Below, piece after piece: positions 48,276 to 59,320 of a stretch of DNA of 64,000 nucleotides; the first letter of the stretch is position 1; the number at the start of each line of letters is the position of its first letter. The stretch is from positions 34,525,501 through 34,589,500 of the forward strand of contig BRKX01000002.1 of the NCBI GenBank assembly GCA_026008535.1, given 5' to 3'. Made by a program: the position numbers and the translations under genes. The notes under the pieces were generated by a model. The model made no database searches. It worked only from the letters and a program-made list of their open reading frames with translations, and had not been told where the DNA came from. Origin of the DNA: Perilla frutescens (lineage: Eukaryota; Streptophyta; Magnoliopsida; Lamiales; Lamiaceae).

Positions 48276-50386
48276 GGAATGGTTCAAATGTTAACACCCT
48301 CTCCCTGTAGAAACTAGGATCTAATATGGATCATGCATTTACTTGATCTGGACGGTCAAATTTCAATTGGATCTCCGGGGTTCTAATTGCAAAAAAAATT
48401 ATATTTTCAAATTCCACCAGATTTTATAAGGGTAAAAACATAACAAAAACCTCTCCATATTTACAAACCTCGATTTATTTAGATATTATGAGATCGTAAA
48501 AAATTTAGAAATCATTCAATTATGCTAACCTACATTCATTCTGCAGCTAAAAAAAAATTAAAAAAATCAGCCGCCTCCTAAAAACCAGAAAAAACTCAAT
48601 GGTTGATCTTCATTAGAGAAAATATGAAGAAATCATGTGCTTGAAGAGCCGTATATATGGCAATCTTCTCCAATAGATGTATAGTAGACGCCTTCTACAA
48701 AGTAGCAAAGTCGACGAGGAGCAGCGAAGAGGAAAAAATGGTGAATATAAGTTTTCCACTCAGATTTAATTCTCGAGGTTGTTAACATTTTATTTGTGGA
48801 TTGTTTAAAATTAGGGTTTGAATCTTTGTGGATTAATTGAATTTGATATATGTGAAATTCGATTATTTTACTTAATAAATCATTATTTTAAGCAATATGA
48901 TTAATATACTTTAGAATTCATTGCTTTAAAATAATGATTCTCTTGAAATCTGATATGTTTCGAGTAGTTTTGTATTTTTTTTATGATATGATATCTTATT
49001 TATTCTGCATTATAATAAGAATATATTTTCAGAATCAAATTAACAATTTTTAATATGCATATCAGCAACTAATATAATATAAATTAGCATCATATTTGCA
49101 TAGTGTAATCATGTTGTATTTTTCAATAGACATTATTGTATAAAAATATATTTTTGAACACAAATTAGCAATCTTTAACATTCATATTTGCAACTAGTAT
49201 AGTAACATAATAGCAAATGCATGATATTGTAGTATATTTTACCGTTGCAATTCATATTATAATTGTTGTCTATTTTTTACTTAGTATCATTTAGGGCATA
49301 TTTGCAATATTTGTTTATCATACTAGCAATAATATTTTCATTAACGTTTAAATATTGTAAACAACTTGAAGCTACCACGTAAAAGAGGAGGTCGCAGGAA
49401 GCTAGAAGATTATTAATGAACCAAACAGCGAAGCATAAAGGGACGAAAAGAAAAATCAAAAGAAAAACTTAATGCTACAACTATTGACTTTCTTGTAAGG
49501 ATCCAACAAACACCCGACTGACAGGCATCAATGCGAGATATGCCACACCGTGACTCAAATACATGATTGTCTAAATTCGAAATCATCAAGAAAGTGCCAC
49601 ACCAATATAATGTGTGTGTGTGTGTATATATATATTAAGTATTAATGGTTGACAAATGTATAAATATATATATTCATGTTTTGTGATAATTAGTTGTGAC
49701 CCTATCAGGACAAATGATGATCTTTGTATTATGTATATATTGTTGTTTGGTATATTGCTAACATTTTGGAAAATAGTTGCTAAAATATTAACACAATTTT
49801 ACTAATACATTAGCCTTGATTTGCTAACATGTTGGTAAAGATTTGATAATTAATATGTGAATAACATGTAGCCAACGATTTGCTAATATGTTGACAAAAT
49901 TTTGCAAGACAATGATATAAATTTATTGCATCAACACGAACAAAATATTATTTCCGAGTGGTGAATTGTATGTTATTATATTACCAAATGATAACTAATA
50001 TCTGAACTATATAATGCTAATATATAATGAAATGCATATTTGAAATAAAAAAGAATAAAAAAAAACATAATATTTTTATTGTTGAAAATCCGACAAAAAA
50101 TTAATCAATGAACAAAAAAAAAATTATGATCATGAAGGCGTGAATAAGAAATATATCTATCCGAAAATAAAATTTCATAAAAATAGAAAATACCATGATA
50201 TAAGGGATTTTATATTCTAGAGCCTTTTGAATTACTATTATATCCCCAACTTAAATAATTACATAAAAATTGTAATTTTGACCCCATTTTCTTAGATGAA
50301 TCTTGACCACATAAAATTAATGGATGAATGGCCTAGATTGGATCCTAGTTTCTACAAGTGAAGATGGATCACATTTGAACCAAAAC
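48274..50386. mobile_element. Second long-TIR element set in TA repeats (about 2.1 kb)
   Basis: Left end AGGGAATGGTTCAAATG ... TGTAGAAACTAGGATC (48274-48340) is inverted at the right end, which reversed reads TGTTTTGGTTCAAATG ... TGTAGAAACTAGGATC (50386-50320). The flanks are GTGTA and TATATA. Inside are repeated ATTTGCTAACATGTTGG-like words as in the 47101-48217 element, so the two are probably related. Two less A+T-rich patches (about 48560-48740 and 49370-49600) could be captured sequence but show no readable protein. No transposase. Confidence 0.72.
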
Positions 50387-50565
50387 ATATATATATATAT
50401 AATCGCATTGTGGTGAGATTATTATTATTTAAATAAAATGAGGCACTCATCAATCATCTAAGTATTTGGTGTTGACAAAAACTTGTATGAGACCGTCTAA
50501 CGGGTCTCTTACGTTAGACGGATATCTCGACCCGACTCGGTGATATATATATATATTAAAAAAAA

Positions 50566-51990
50566 CAGATCTTAGAAACCACTCGCTCGCTCCTCTCTCT
50601 CCCGCTCCTCTCTCTCAGTCGTCTCTTCCCCACAATCACCGGCGAGCCGTCTCTTCCCCACAAGCGTCGGCGAATCGGCTCCCAACCACACCAACCGTGA
50701 TTCTCAGTGAGTATATATCTTTTGTAATTTAGGATTTTTGATTTTAGAGTTTTAAGGAATTTTATTATGTATAATACTTGTTTTTGATTATCGATCGCAC
50801 TGAGTATATATCTTTTGTAATTTAGGGTATTTGATTTTAGAGTTTTAGGGAATTTTAGAGTCGAGCTAGACAAAATTCAAAGACTTGATACTGTCACAAA
50901 CTCGGTCAGAATTTCTTTGAAATTCTGTTTCATAGAATTTTGATTCTCAGTGAGTATATATCGGTCGCCTTATTGTTGAGTTGTTATTGTTATCATGATG
51001 TTTCTAAGTGTGTGTTTTTAGGGAATATTTGGATAGATATTATGTCCAATTGGAATGTACAGTTGGTTTGTTTCTTGTTAATTTACATTGTTGGCAAATT
51101 CTTGTTAATTTCTTGTTTACTGTCATAAATAATAAGTAAGGTATTTTACTTGCAATATTTTGTATTCTTGGGGAATCAACGAGTTTGTGCTTTTGTTATG
51201 CTTTCTCTTGCATCCTTTTACGTGCAATATTCGGTATTCCCGGGAAATCAATGAATTTGTGCTTTTGTTATGCTTTTGCCTGCATCATGTTGTGACTAGA
51301 TATGGTGGCAATGAGTTAATTATGCATCTGAGGACTATTTTTGTAGAAGGTGCAGCCTGTGCAGGCATTCGAAATCTGTGCAGCTTGAAACTGTCTCTAT
51401 CTTTGCATTGCTTTTTTTTTTTTTTTCTTTTGGTCGACTTCATATGAGGTTTTGTGTTAGCAGCTTCATACATTATCTTAGTGAAGTGAATTTGAAACAA
51501 CTGAGAATGATTACTTATGAAGGTGTTGAGCTCTGTTCGTATAAGCTCCCAACATGAGCTAGAATGGGATGTGTGTGAGTCCAAAATTAGTTTTATTTGA
51601 TCTAAAAGTTGATTACTTGTAGTCCATGCTGTAGGGAAATTTAGGCACATATATTCATCATATGATGTACATAATTGCTTGAATATGGAGGCACTCAATT
51701 TCATCATTTTTGCTTTTCTTCTCAATTTTGACTTTGTTTTCTGTAATCTTTTGCTCATTGATTTTGCAAACTCAAAAGTATGATTCGCTTGGCTAAACAC
51801 TTTGCTTATGCAGGTTTTTAGATCCTATCGTTGGATGCTTCCACCTATTCTGTTATCGTTGCTGCTGGCGAATGGTCTAAAAGCTTTTCTTATTACATTA
51901 GCTCTGCCCCTCGGACAATCTACTTTTGCATTTGCAATACAAATGTTCCAGAACAGAGGCAAAAAGGATAAAGATGTTGTAGTTAGGTAG
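50566..51990 (+). pseudogene. Captured gene fragment, left arm of the Mutator-like element
   Basis: Just inside the TIR a C/T-rich, G+C-richer leader-like exon (about 50566-50706) ends at a consensus donor CTCA|GTGAGTATATATC. An exon-like piece begins after TTGCTTATGCAG (acceptor at 51813) and runs to a TAG at 51988-51990. It encodes FRSYRWMLPPILLSLLLANG, then KAFLITLALPLGQ, then FAIQMFQNRGKKDKDVVVR: one long hydrophobic, probably membrane-spanning stretch and a basic tail. The host gene is not recognised. The donor region is duplicated: 50706-50764 and 50798-50858 are near-copies, and the phrase GATTCTCAGTGAGTATATATC returns at 50940. The minus-strand frame 51285-51800 (171 codons) covers the intron and is probably fortuitous. 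Confidence 0.5.
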
Positions 51991-52014
51991 TATATATATA
52001 TGCAGTCAATATTT

Positions 52015-52580
52015 TATAGTGATACTGTATTTTTAAAATAGTGATACTTGACAGTTTTTTAGTGATACTTTTATGTTCGTTAATGATATTTACATCAGTT
52101 TGTGATACTTATTCTTATTTAGTGATATTTTATGTTTATTTAGTGATACTTTTACATTCTTTAATGATGCTTTAACATTCTTTAGTGATGCTTTAACATT
52201 CTTTAGTGATACTATATATTTGAAATATTGATACTTGACATGTTTTTAGTGATACTTTTATGTTAGTTAGAGATACTTACATCAGTTTGTGATACTTATT
52301 CTTATTTATTGATACTTTATGTTTATTTAGTGATACTTTTACATTTTTCAGTGATACTGCATTTTTGAAATATTGATACTTGACAGGTTTTTAGTGATAC
52401 TTTTATGTTGGAGATACTTACATCAATTTGTGATACTTATTCTTATTTAGTGATACTTTTACATTCTTTAGTGATACTGTATTTTTTAGTGATACTTTTA
52501 TGTTAGCTAGAGATACTTATTCTTATTTAGTGATACTTTATGTTTATTTAGTGATACTTTTACATTCTTTAGTGATATCG
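52015..52580. repeat. Minisatellite of TAGTGATACTT units with higher-order periodicity
   Basis: About 28 units of 17-23 bp, each built on (T)TAGTGATACTT plus a variable tail (TTACATTCT, ATGTTTATT, ATTCTTATT, GACAGGTTTT, TACATCAGTT). The tails recur in the same order roughly every 190 bp, so the array amplified as a multi-unit block as well as by single units. Confidence 0.9.
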
Positions 52581-52872
52581 TCGTCAAACTCATTGCAAAT
52601 ATAGGGTGATCCAATTAAGCTTTATAATTATTTTTCATAAAATGTAATCGACAATTTAATTCAGAAAATGAAGTTCATCATCAAATTAAACCAAAGACTA
52701 ATGGTTAGAACTCGTTGAAGACAACATAGTTAACTTGCATATAGTGCAAAATGAAAAATAAAAAAGCAAAAGAAAGAAACTCCAACCTCTTATTCATCTA
52801 GATAGATTTGATATTTATAGGCAAACAAGCCTATGATCACATTCATTATCTCCAAAAAAAAAAAAGAGAAAG

Positions 52873-52927
<55 letters not shown>

Positions 52928-53007
52928 TATGACAACAATGGAAAATCTTTAATCCAATGAATCCCATTATTGCTGAAATAAAAGCCACCTTCTTTAACGA
53001 GCCAAAG

Positions 53008-54312
53008 TGTAACACCCCGATTTTTGGTGCCTCAAGAATTTTAATAAATGCTTTGTTTAAAAAAAATATGTATATATATATATATCGCAACCCCTTTTCA
53101 ATTAAGAAAGACATGAGAATTTTTTTTAGGTGTTTGTTTATAAATATTTTTAAAAAGAGTATCCGCATGGCAAAACTCGTAAAACTCTAGTTTTTGAATT
53201 TTGAATTTTTATGTAAAAAGGGATTTCTCTAGATTTCTGCCGTTATTCTTTTGACTTATGCGTTGGTTAGTTTTTTTTTTTTATTCAACTCTTCTTTGGA
53301 GATAAGAGTTTTTGAAAACAAGATAGTTATCAACTAAGACTCCTTAATCATATGGGGTTAGCTACACCATCGGTATTTTTTTTTTAAATAGCCTTTCATG
53401 CGTAGAAGAAAAAAAAGGAAAAACAAAGAAATACACAAGAAGAGTTCGGTGTTTCAGATTTTCATCTTTGAATAGAGGTTAAGGTGAGGGAATTTTAAAT
53501 GCATGTGAATTATCATCTTATATGCTCTTACGTCTTGTTATATTATGATCAATTGTGAGTTTTTCTTAATGACGTTAAAAGGGGGAAACAAGTCTCTGCC
53601 CCTACTACTATGGGAAACAAGTGTCTGCCCTAGTAGTAATATTTATGTACGCCGGGAATCAAGTCTCTGCCCCTTCTATTACGGAAAACAAGTCTCTGCC
53701 CTGGTAGTCGAAAAGCGTAATAAAAGGATCATGTGATTTATGAATGATGTTATGAGTGCGTGTGTAAACGTTGTGGTTAATTTCATATTCCTTCACTGAG
53801 TATACCTTTGTTATGCTCACGCTCCCCTTTTCAGTTTGTTTTTTTTGCAGTTGTTCTGGAGGTCGAAGTGGCCGTGGAGCTTGAATCGACTATGGCAATA
53901 ATAATTTTCTTTAAGATTTTATTCCTAAATAAATTCTCGTAGAAACTTATGTTCAATGGGATTGTTTTCAGGTGTTATCTATTTTTTTTCCAGTTTATGC
54001 GACTGTTTATGTATTTTTGGAAGGGGACAAGGCGTGTTCTTTTTAGTATGCTAAGTTTTATTTTTTTTTAATTATGGATTTATTGATCTCCTGCTGGTAC
54101 TACGTGGATGCAAAGAGGTGTTAATTAAAAGAAGTAATTGGTTGTTGACGTTATGGCTTTGGGTTCCATAAGTGGTATTTAAATTTCAAATCCTCATGTT
54201 ATATTATCTTTATTTTGCTTCCAAGGGGTGTATATTATATATTTAAGGGATTTTAGTTTTAAATCCTTAGTTAAGATGGTAACTTTCGAACAAGGAAATA
54301 AAGGGTGTTATA
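53008..54312 (+). repeat. 5' LTR
   Basis: Begins TGTAACACCCCG and ends AAGGGTGTTATA, a near-inverted pair. Positions 53577-53710 contain four imperfect repeats of a GGGAAACAAGTCTCTGCCC unit. The first TG is intact here. Confidence 0.93.
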
Positions 54313-54315
54313 TTT

Positions 54316-54328
54316 TGATATCAGAGAC
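54316..54328 (+). other. Primer-binding site
   Basis: TGATATCAGAGAC, 3 bases after the 5' LTR, is close to TGGTATCAGAGC, the plant retroelement site that pairs with the 3' end of initiator tRNA-Met. Confidence 0.8.
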
Positions 54329-54588
54329 AGGTTTACGTCCCTGTAGACTCATTTTTTTTTGTAAGAAGAAATGTTTATGTTTCTGAGAAAAATGGGCCTA
54401 GCCATTCGAGACTCACACACTGCTTGGACTCCAAGGTATGAATTCAATGATTTCGGCCAAGTTATTAAAGTATGGAAATTGTTTATGTGTTACTACTATT
54501 TCTCTGTGCATGTTACGTATGATTGCAAGATACATTTGATATTTTTTAAAACCATCATGTTGGCATGAAATGGTGACATTCTTGTTAG

Positions 54589-55304
54589 ATGGCTAGAACA
54601 CGAAGGACTCCTACAAAGTCTGAGCTAAATCTGCTAAACCAAGACAAACAGTTAGAAATGGACAAGCAACAATGGGTGAAGAAATTACGAGGAGAATACA
54701 GAAACTATGTGTGGGACAACGAACGGGGGTTTGAAGCGCATGTATAGAGGATATATTATTTGAGCAATCAATTGGTCGGTTTTGGAGAGAAGATCAGCAA
54801 CTTATCAGCTGCTAGGTACATGACGTACCTTGTTCCCACACTTCTGCAACCGATCGCACTAAGGGTGTTTGCTGATGCATTCATCGAAAAAGTTAACTGG
54901 GAGATTAGGATCAACTATCACGATTTCGTTCGTCGTCTTTTGGACTACTGGGATGCCCAAGTAAATGGAGAAAGGAGAAATAGACAAGTTTTTTTTTTTG
55001 TGGAGATACGGGGGAGAATGCTAATGCTAATGTCGAAAAGAAGGCCGACGTTGCTGCCAAAGAGGATCCCGAAGAAGACCCCAAGAAAGACGATCCCGAA
55101 GAAGATCCCAAGAAAGACGATCCCGAAGAAGATCCCGAGGAAGACGATCCCGAAGAAGACCCCAAAGAGGATGATTCCGAAGAAGACTCGGAAGAGGATC
55201 CTGAAGAGGAACACGAGAAACAAGAGCCTCCGACGAAAAAATTGAGAATGGAGAAAGGCAAGGACGACGAAATGAGAGTGATCACGGGAGAAGTGAGTGA
55301 GTAG
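54589..55304 (+). pseudogene. Extra reading frame upstream of gag with acidic repeats (disrupted)
   Basis: An ATG at 54589 opens MARTRRTPTKSELNLLNQDK and runs to a TAG at 54745. The same frame continues after the stop with a protein-like stretch ending RLLDYWDAQVNGERRNRQ near 54988. There a run of 12 T lies, and beyond it the sensible frame is shifted: GENANANVEKKADVAAKEDP followed by about ten DPEEDPKKD/DPEEDPEED repeats and a basic tail to a TAG at 55302. One stop and one homopolymer shift therefore separate three parts of what was probably a single protein of about 235 residues: basic start, helical middle, acidic repeats. It is not gag, and its function is unknown. Basic-looking frames reading the repeats in other phases (54760-55245 +, 54911-55285 -) are by-products. 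Confidence 0.6.
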
Positions 55305-55781
55305 AAACCGTTAGCAAAGCGTTATGAATAGTCGAGTTCTAGTTTTTTTTTAGTAATCAAGATTCATAGGATTTCCCTTTTCAAAATAAGTCTATGTTTT
55401 CTTTTCTTTTCTTTTATGACTAAGCATTATTTTGTTTGCCGAGCAAAGTCAATGTATTCATTGATTTTTTTTAGTTAATCGAATAAATTCTTTTCACAAT
55501 ACTCATTTAGCTTATGCTTTGATTCTTATTCTTCACAAAGAACTGGTAGTGAGAGATATTGGTTTTTCCCATTACGGCAGCAAACGGGACAAAAAAAAAT
55601 GAAAGAGAGAGCAGAATTGGTAACGGGAAAGAGAAGGAAACGTTTTGGGTTGGTCTTGTTTTTTTTTAAGTAATTATATTGCATGGCTCTTGAAACCTTT
55701 TATTGAATATAAGTTTTAAACAATTTGTTTTCATAAGTTATTCAGCAAGTTTATTGTTCTTTGTTCTAAGGTCAATGAATT

Positions 55782-56912
55782 ATGCCCCCACGTGGACGTC
55801 CTCTTCGTCAAAATATTATTGATGCTGCAAGTAGACGAGATGGCGAAACAGCCAGTGACAGTACATATGACAATAGCAACAGCATGCCATCTCAGGGAAA
55901 TAATCAAGACAACAATGTCAATGACGAGATAAATCAACCGATGGGTGTGAATGGAGGAATTATGATGCATGATTTAATTGCGGCACTACAAAGCTTCGTC
56001 CAACAACAAACTCAAGCATCACTCAACGCTCAAGATCAACATGCAAACCTGCCAAATAGCACCAGTCGAGTTGTGGAGCAGTTTCGCAGATACTCTCCAC
56101 CAAAATTCAATGGAAGAAGTGGACCCTTAGAAATGGAGGAATGGTTGAGGGAACTTGAGAGGATTTTTGAGCATATCGAGTGTGCCGATGCGCAAAGGAT
56201 TTCTTGTGATGTGTTTCAATTTTCTAAAGATGCGGGTCATTGGTGGGAGTCATATCGAGATTCTATGACAGCCCAAGCTCGACAAGATTTAACGTGGAAT
56301 GGATTCAAGGATATTGTGACTAACAAGTACTTTCCACGTTCTTATCATAATCAAAAAGAGACGGAGTTTCTGGACCTCAAGCAAGGAAACCTATCTGTCA
56401 CAGATTATGAGCGGAAATTTAACCGACTCTCTCGCTATGCTACTCGTTTGGTTAATACCGAGGATCAACGGGCGGATAGATTTTTAAGAGGTCTTCGTCC
56501 AGAGCTTCGGGAAATTCTAGCAGCCTAAGGAATTGAAGACTATGGACTAGCGGTTAGACGAGCTCAAGAAGTAGCATCTGGCTTAGAGATAGATGTGTTA
56601 CCCTATAAACATGTGGATAAGAATGGGAAGAGAAAATCAGATCATTACGTTGAAGACGGAGATTCTAGAGACAAACAAAGGAAGCCTGAAGCTAAATCGG
56701 AAGGGGAACCACCAAGAGACAAGCCTCTTTGTCTGACTTGTCGCAAATATCATAATAGCGAGTGTATGCTCGGCACGGGAAATTATTATTCATGCTATCA
56801 ACCTGGACACAATGCTATAAATTGTCCTAACGGGAAGGGAAGAGAGCGAGAAAAGCGTGGAAATGCACGTTGTTTTCAACTTGCTCAAATGGATAGCAAG
56901 AAAAGTAGTTAA
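55782..56912 (+). pseudogene. Ty3-type gag with an internal stop
   Basis: The 248-codon first part has the retrotransposon gag core (PF03732): RRYSPPKFNGRSGPLEMEEW, then AKDAGHWW-like SKDAGHWWESY, WNGFKDIVTNKYFPRSYHNQ, KETEFLDLKQGNLSVTDYER and LRGLRPELREILAA. A TAA at 56526-56528 interrupts it, and the same frame then continues to 56912. That second part includes a first knuckle-like CLTCRKYHNSEC and a second knuckle YYSCYQPGHNAINC, in which the first Cys of the usual CX2CX4HX4C is replaced by Tyr. The frame ends just before the 3' purine tract, with no pol. Gag packages the element's RNA; this copy could work only if the stop were bypassed or gag were supplied by relatives. Confidence 0.85.
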
Positions 56913-57078
56913 AAGGGTAAGATGCATCGTTCTTATTTGTTGTTGTTCGTGCATTCAATTTTTTTTGAGAAGTGCAGAGTATGTGCTTGTTTATGGAAAT
57001 TAAATGCAGGATTTAGGATGAGGTATTGGTGTTTACTAGTTCAATTTCGAGGACGAAATTATTTTAAGTAGGGGAGGT

Positions 57079-58386
57079 TTTAACACCCCGATTTTTGGTG
57101 CCTCAAGAATTTTAATAAATGCTTTGTTTAAAAAAAATGTGTGTGTGTATATATATATATATCGCAACCCCTTTTCAATTAAGAAAGGCATGAGAATTTT
57201 TTTTAGGTGTTTGTTTGTAAATATTTTTAAAAAGAGTATCCGCATGGCAAAACTCGTAAAACTCTAGTTTTTGAATTTTGAATTTTTATGTAAAAAGGGA
57301 TTTCTCTAGATTTCTGCCGTTATTCTCTCGACTTATGCGTTGGTTAGTATTTTTTTTATTCAACTCTTCATTGGAGATAAGAGTTTTTGAAAACAAGATA
57401 GTTATCAACTAAGACTCCTTAATCATATGGGGTTAGCTACACCATCGGTATTTTTTTTTTAAATAACCTTTCATGCGTAGAAGAAAAAAAAGGAAAAACA
57501 AAGAAATACACAAGAAGAGTTCGGTGTTTCATATTTTCATCTTTGAATAGAGGTTAAGGTGAGGGAATTTTAAATGCATGTGAATTATCATCTTATATGC
57601 TCTTACGTCTTGTTATATTATGATCAATTGTGAGTTTTTCTTAATGACGTTAAAAGGGGGAAACAAGTCTCTGCCCCTACTACTATGGGAAACAAGTGTC
57701 TGCCCTAGTAGTAATATTTATGTACGCCGGGAATCAAGTCTATGCCCCTTCTACTACGGGAAACAAGTCTCTGCCCTGGTAGTCGAAAAGCGTAATAAAA
57801 GGATCATGTGATTTATGAATGATGTTATGAGTGCGCGTGTAAACGTTGTGGTTAATTTTATATTCCTTCACTGAGTATACCTTTGTTATGCTCACCCTCC
57901 CCTTTTCAGTTTTTTTTTTGCAGTTGTTCTAGAAGTCGAAGTGGTCGTGGAGCTTGAATCAACTATGGCAATAATAATTTTCTTTAAAATTTTATTCCTA
58001 AATAAATTCTCGTAGAAACTTCTGTTCAATGGGATTGTTTTTAGGCGTTATCTATTTTTTTTTCCAGTTTATGCAACTGTTTATGTATTTTTGGAAGGGG
58101 ACAAGGCGTGTTCTTTTTAGTATGCTAAGTTTTATTTTTTTTTAATTATGGATTTATTGATCTCCTGCTGGTACTACGTGGATGCAAAGAGGTGTTAATT
58201 AAAAGAAGTAATTAGTTGTTGACGTTATGGCTTTGGGTTCCATAAGTGGTATTTAAATTTCAAATCCTCATGTTATATTATCTTAATTTTGCTTCCAAGG
58301 GGTGTATATTATATATTTAAAGGATTTTAGTTTTAAATCCTTAGTTAAGATGGTAACTTTCGAACAAGGAAATAAAGGGTGTTATA
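57079..58386 (+). repeat. 3' LTR
   Basis: Begins TTTAACACCCCG (terminal TG changed to TT) and ends AAGGGTGTTATA. The same four-fold GGGAAACAAGTCTCTGCCC repeat is at 57652-57785. Differs from the 5' LTR mainly by transitions and homopolymer length. Confidence 0.93.
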
Positions 58387-58559
58387 CAAAGGCATTGTGC
58401 GGCAACACCACACCTATACATGTCCCGACTGGCTCGAAAGGCCTCAAACTTCTTCCTCACGGCGTCCCATTTGAGGGTGCAAACGAATCGAGTCAAGCTC
58501 CTCATCAGGAGGCCAACCTGGAAGCTCCAACTGTATTATTACTATCGAGTGAGTTATAA
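58387..58559 (+). pseudogene. Exon-like fragment interrupted by the retrotransposon
   Basis: Right of the insertion a G+C-richer stretch reads ALCGNTTPIHVPTGSKGLKL, PHGVPFEGANESSQAPHQEA and NLEAPTV before running into the A+T-rich repeat. Left of it, 52933-53007 reads QQWKIFNPMNPIIAEIKATF then FNEPK in the matching phase. Leaving out the retrotransposon and one CAAAG, the frame is open across the junction for about 80 codons. This suggests the retrotransposon landed in a captured exon of the Mutator-like element. No protein family is recognised and the strand choice is inference from the open frame. Confidence 0.45.
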
Positions 58560-58978
58560 TTATGTTTTCAAGTGAAACAGTTGCCAAATATGAATAATAG
58601 CTAGTGAATGATTACTATCATCATAGCAAGTATTACTGAATACCATAGAAGTATTACTACTGCATATAAATATAAAATAATACCATAGAAGTATTACTAG
58701 TTTACAAAATTCAATATATGCATGTGATATGTACTTTTGTTGATCTATTCATGCAGAAATAACTATCTATTGAATCATAGTTACGTTTTAAGGGAAGGAT
58801 TACTATTACGCTAGAAAGTATCACTATATATCATAGAAGTATTATTACTATCGAGTGAGTTATAATTATGTTTTCAAGTGAAATAGTTGCAAAATATGAA
58901 TAATAGCTAGTGAAGGATTACTGTCATCATAGCAAGTATTACTGAATACCATATAAGTATTACTACTATATATAAATA
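58535..58978. repeat. Direct repeat (138 bp, 306-bp period) with TATTACT motifs
   Basis: 58535-58672 and 58841-58978 are near-identical (ATTATTACTATCGAGTGAGT ... GAATAATAGCTAGTGAA ... ATAGCAAGTATTACTGAATA). Between them more GAAGTATTACTA units occur. On the minus strand the unit reads AGTAATACTT, close to the AGTGATACTT of the left-arm minisatellite. Confidence 0.85.
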
Positions 58979-59320
58979 GTCTGAAATAGGCCCACTGCAT
59001 GAAATACCTTCTCTATAGTTTTTATAAACATTGCAAGCACAAAAAAATATAATTAGCATAATAGCAAGTAAAAACATTGTAAGCACAGTGATCTACGGAT
59101 TCAAATCACAACCTTGTGCCATGGATGGGCCCTAATTTGAGGAAACTTGAACTCCGTATAATTTGGATTCATGCATTTTATTTCCTCATGAGTTGGTGTT
59201 CCCAGAACCTAGATGAGCAGATACAAGTATCAAATCAATTTGAACTTAGTCCTTCAGAAATCAAAGGGAAACAAAACGCAGTACCAAGATGTTCTTCTAA
59301 AGTAATTAAGCATGGCTTAC

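Larger units (their letters stand above)
53008..58386 (+). mobile_element. Ty3-type LTR retrotransposon with gag but no pol
   Basis: A complete insertion 5379 bp long: LTRs 53008-54312 and 57079-58386, flanked by a perfect 5-bp duplication CAAAG (53003-53007 and 58387-58391). A primer-binding site complementary to initiator tRNA-Met lies at 54316-54328. Before the 3' LTR is TTCGAGGACGAAATTATTTT followed by the purine tract AAGTAGGGGAGG, a typical plant Ty3/chromovirus ending. The 2.77-kb interior holds an acidic-repeat frame and a gag frame; protease, reverse transcriptase, RNase H and integrase are absent. The LTRs differ at roughly 25-30 positions over 1.3 kb (my count by eye), about 2 percent, so the insertion is recent. 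It resembles the TR-GAG class of non-autonomous elements. Confidence 0.92.

Noticed and set aside
51285..51800. 171-codon open frame on the minus strand within the Mutator-like element
   Set aside because: It covers the inferred intron of the plus-strand captured fragment, has biased Lys/Ser-rich composition and no motif; the plus strand has the better splice evidence.
54990..55001. Sequencing error as the cause of the shift at the T run
   Set aside because: Cannot be excluded, but the separate TAG at 54745 and the TAA at 56526 in gag show that the element has real inactivating changes.
54760..55245. Plus-strand frame with basic KKIPRKTIPKK repeats and minus-strand Ser-rich frames over the same place
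   Set aside because: These are other-phase readings of the acidic repeat; the acidic phase has the more sensible start, composition and continuation.
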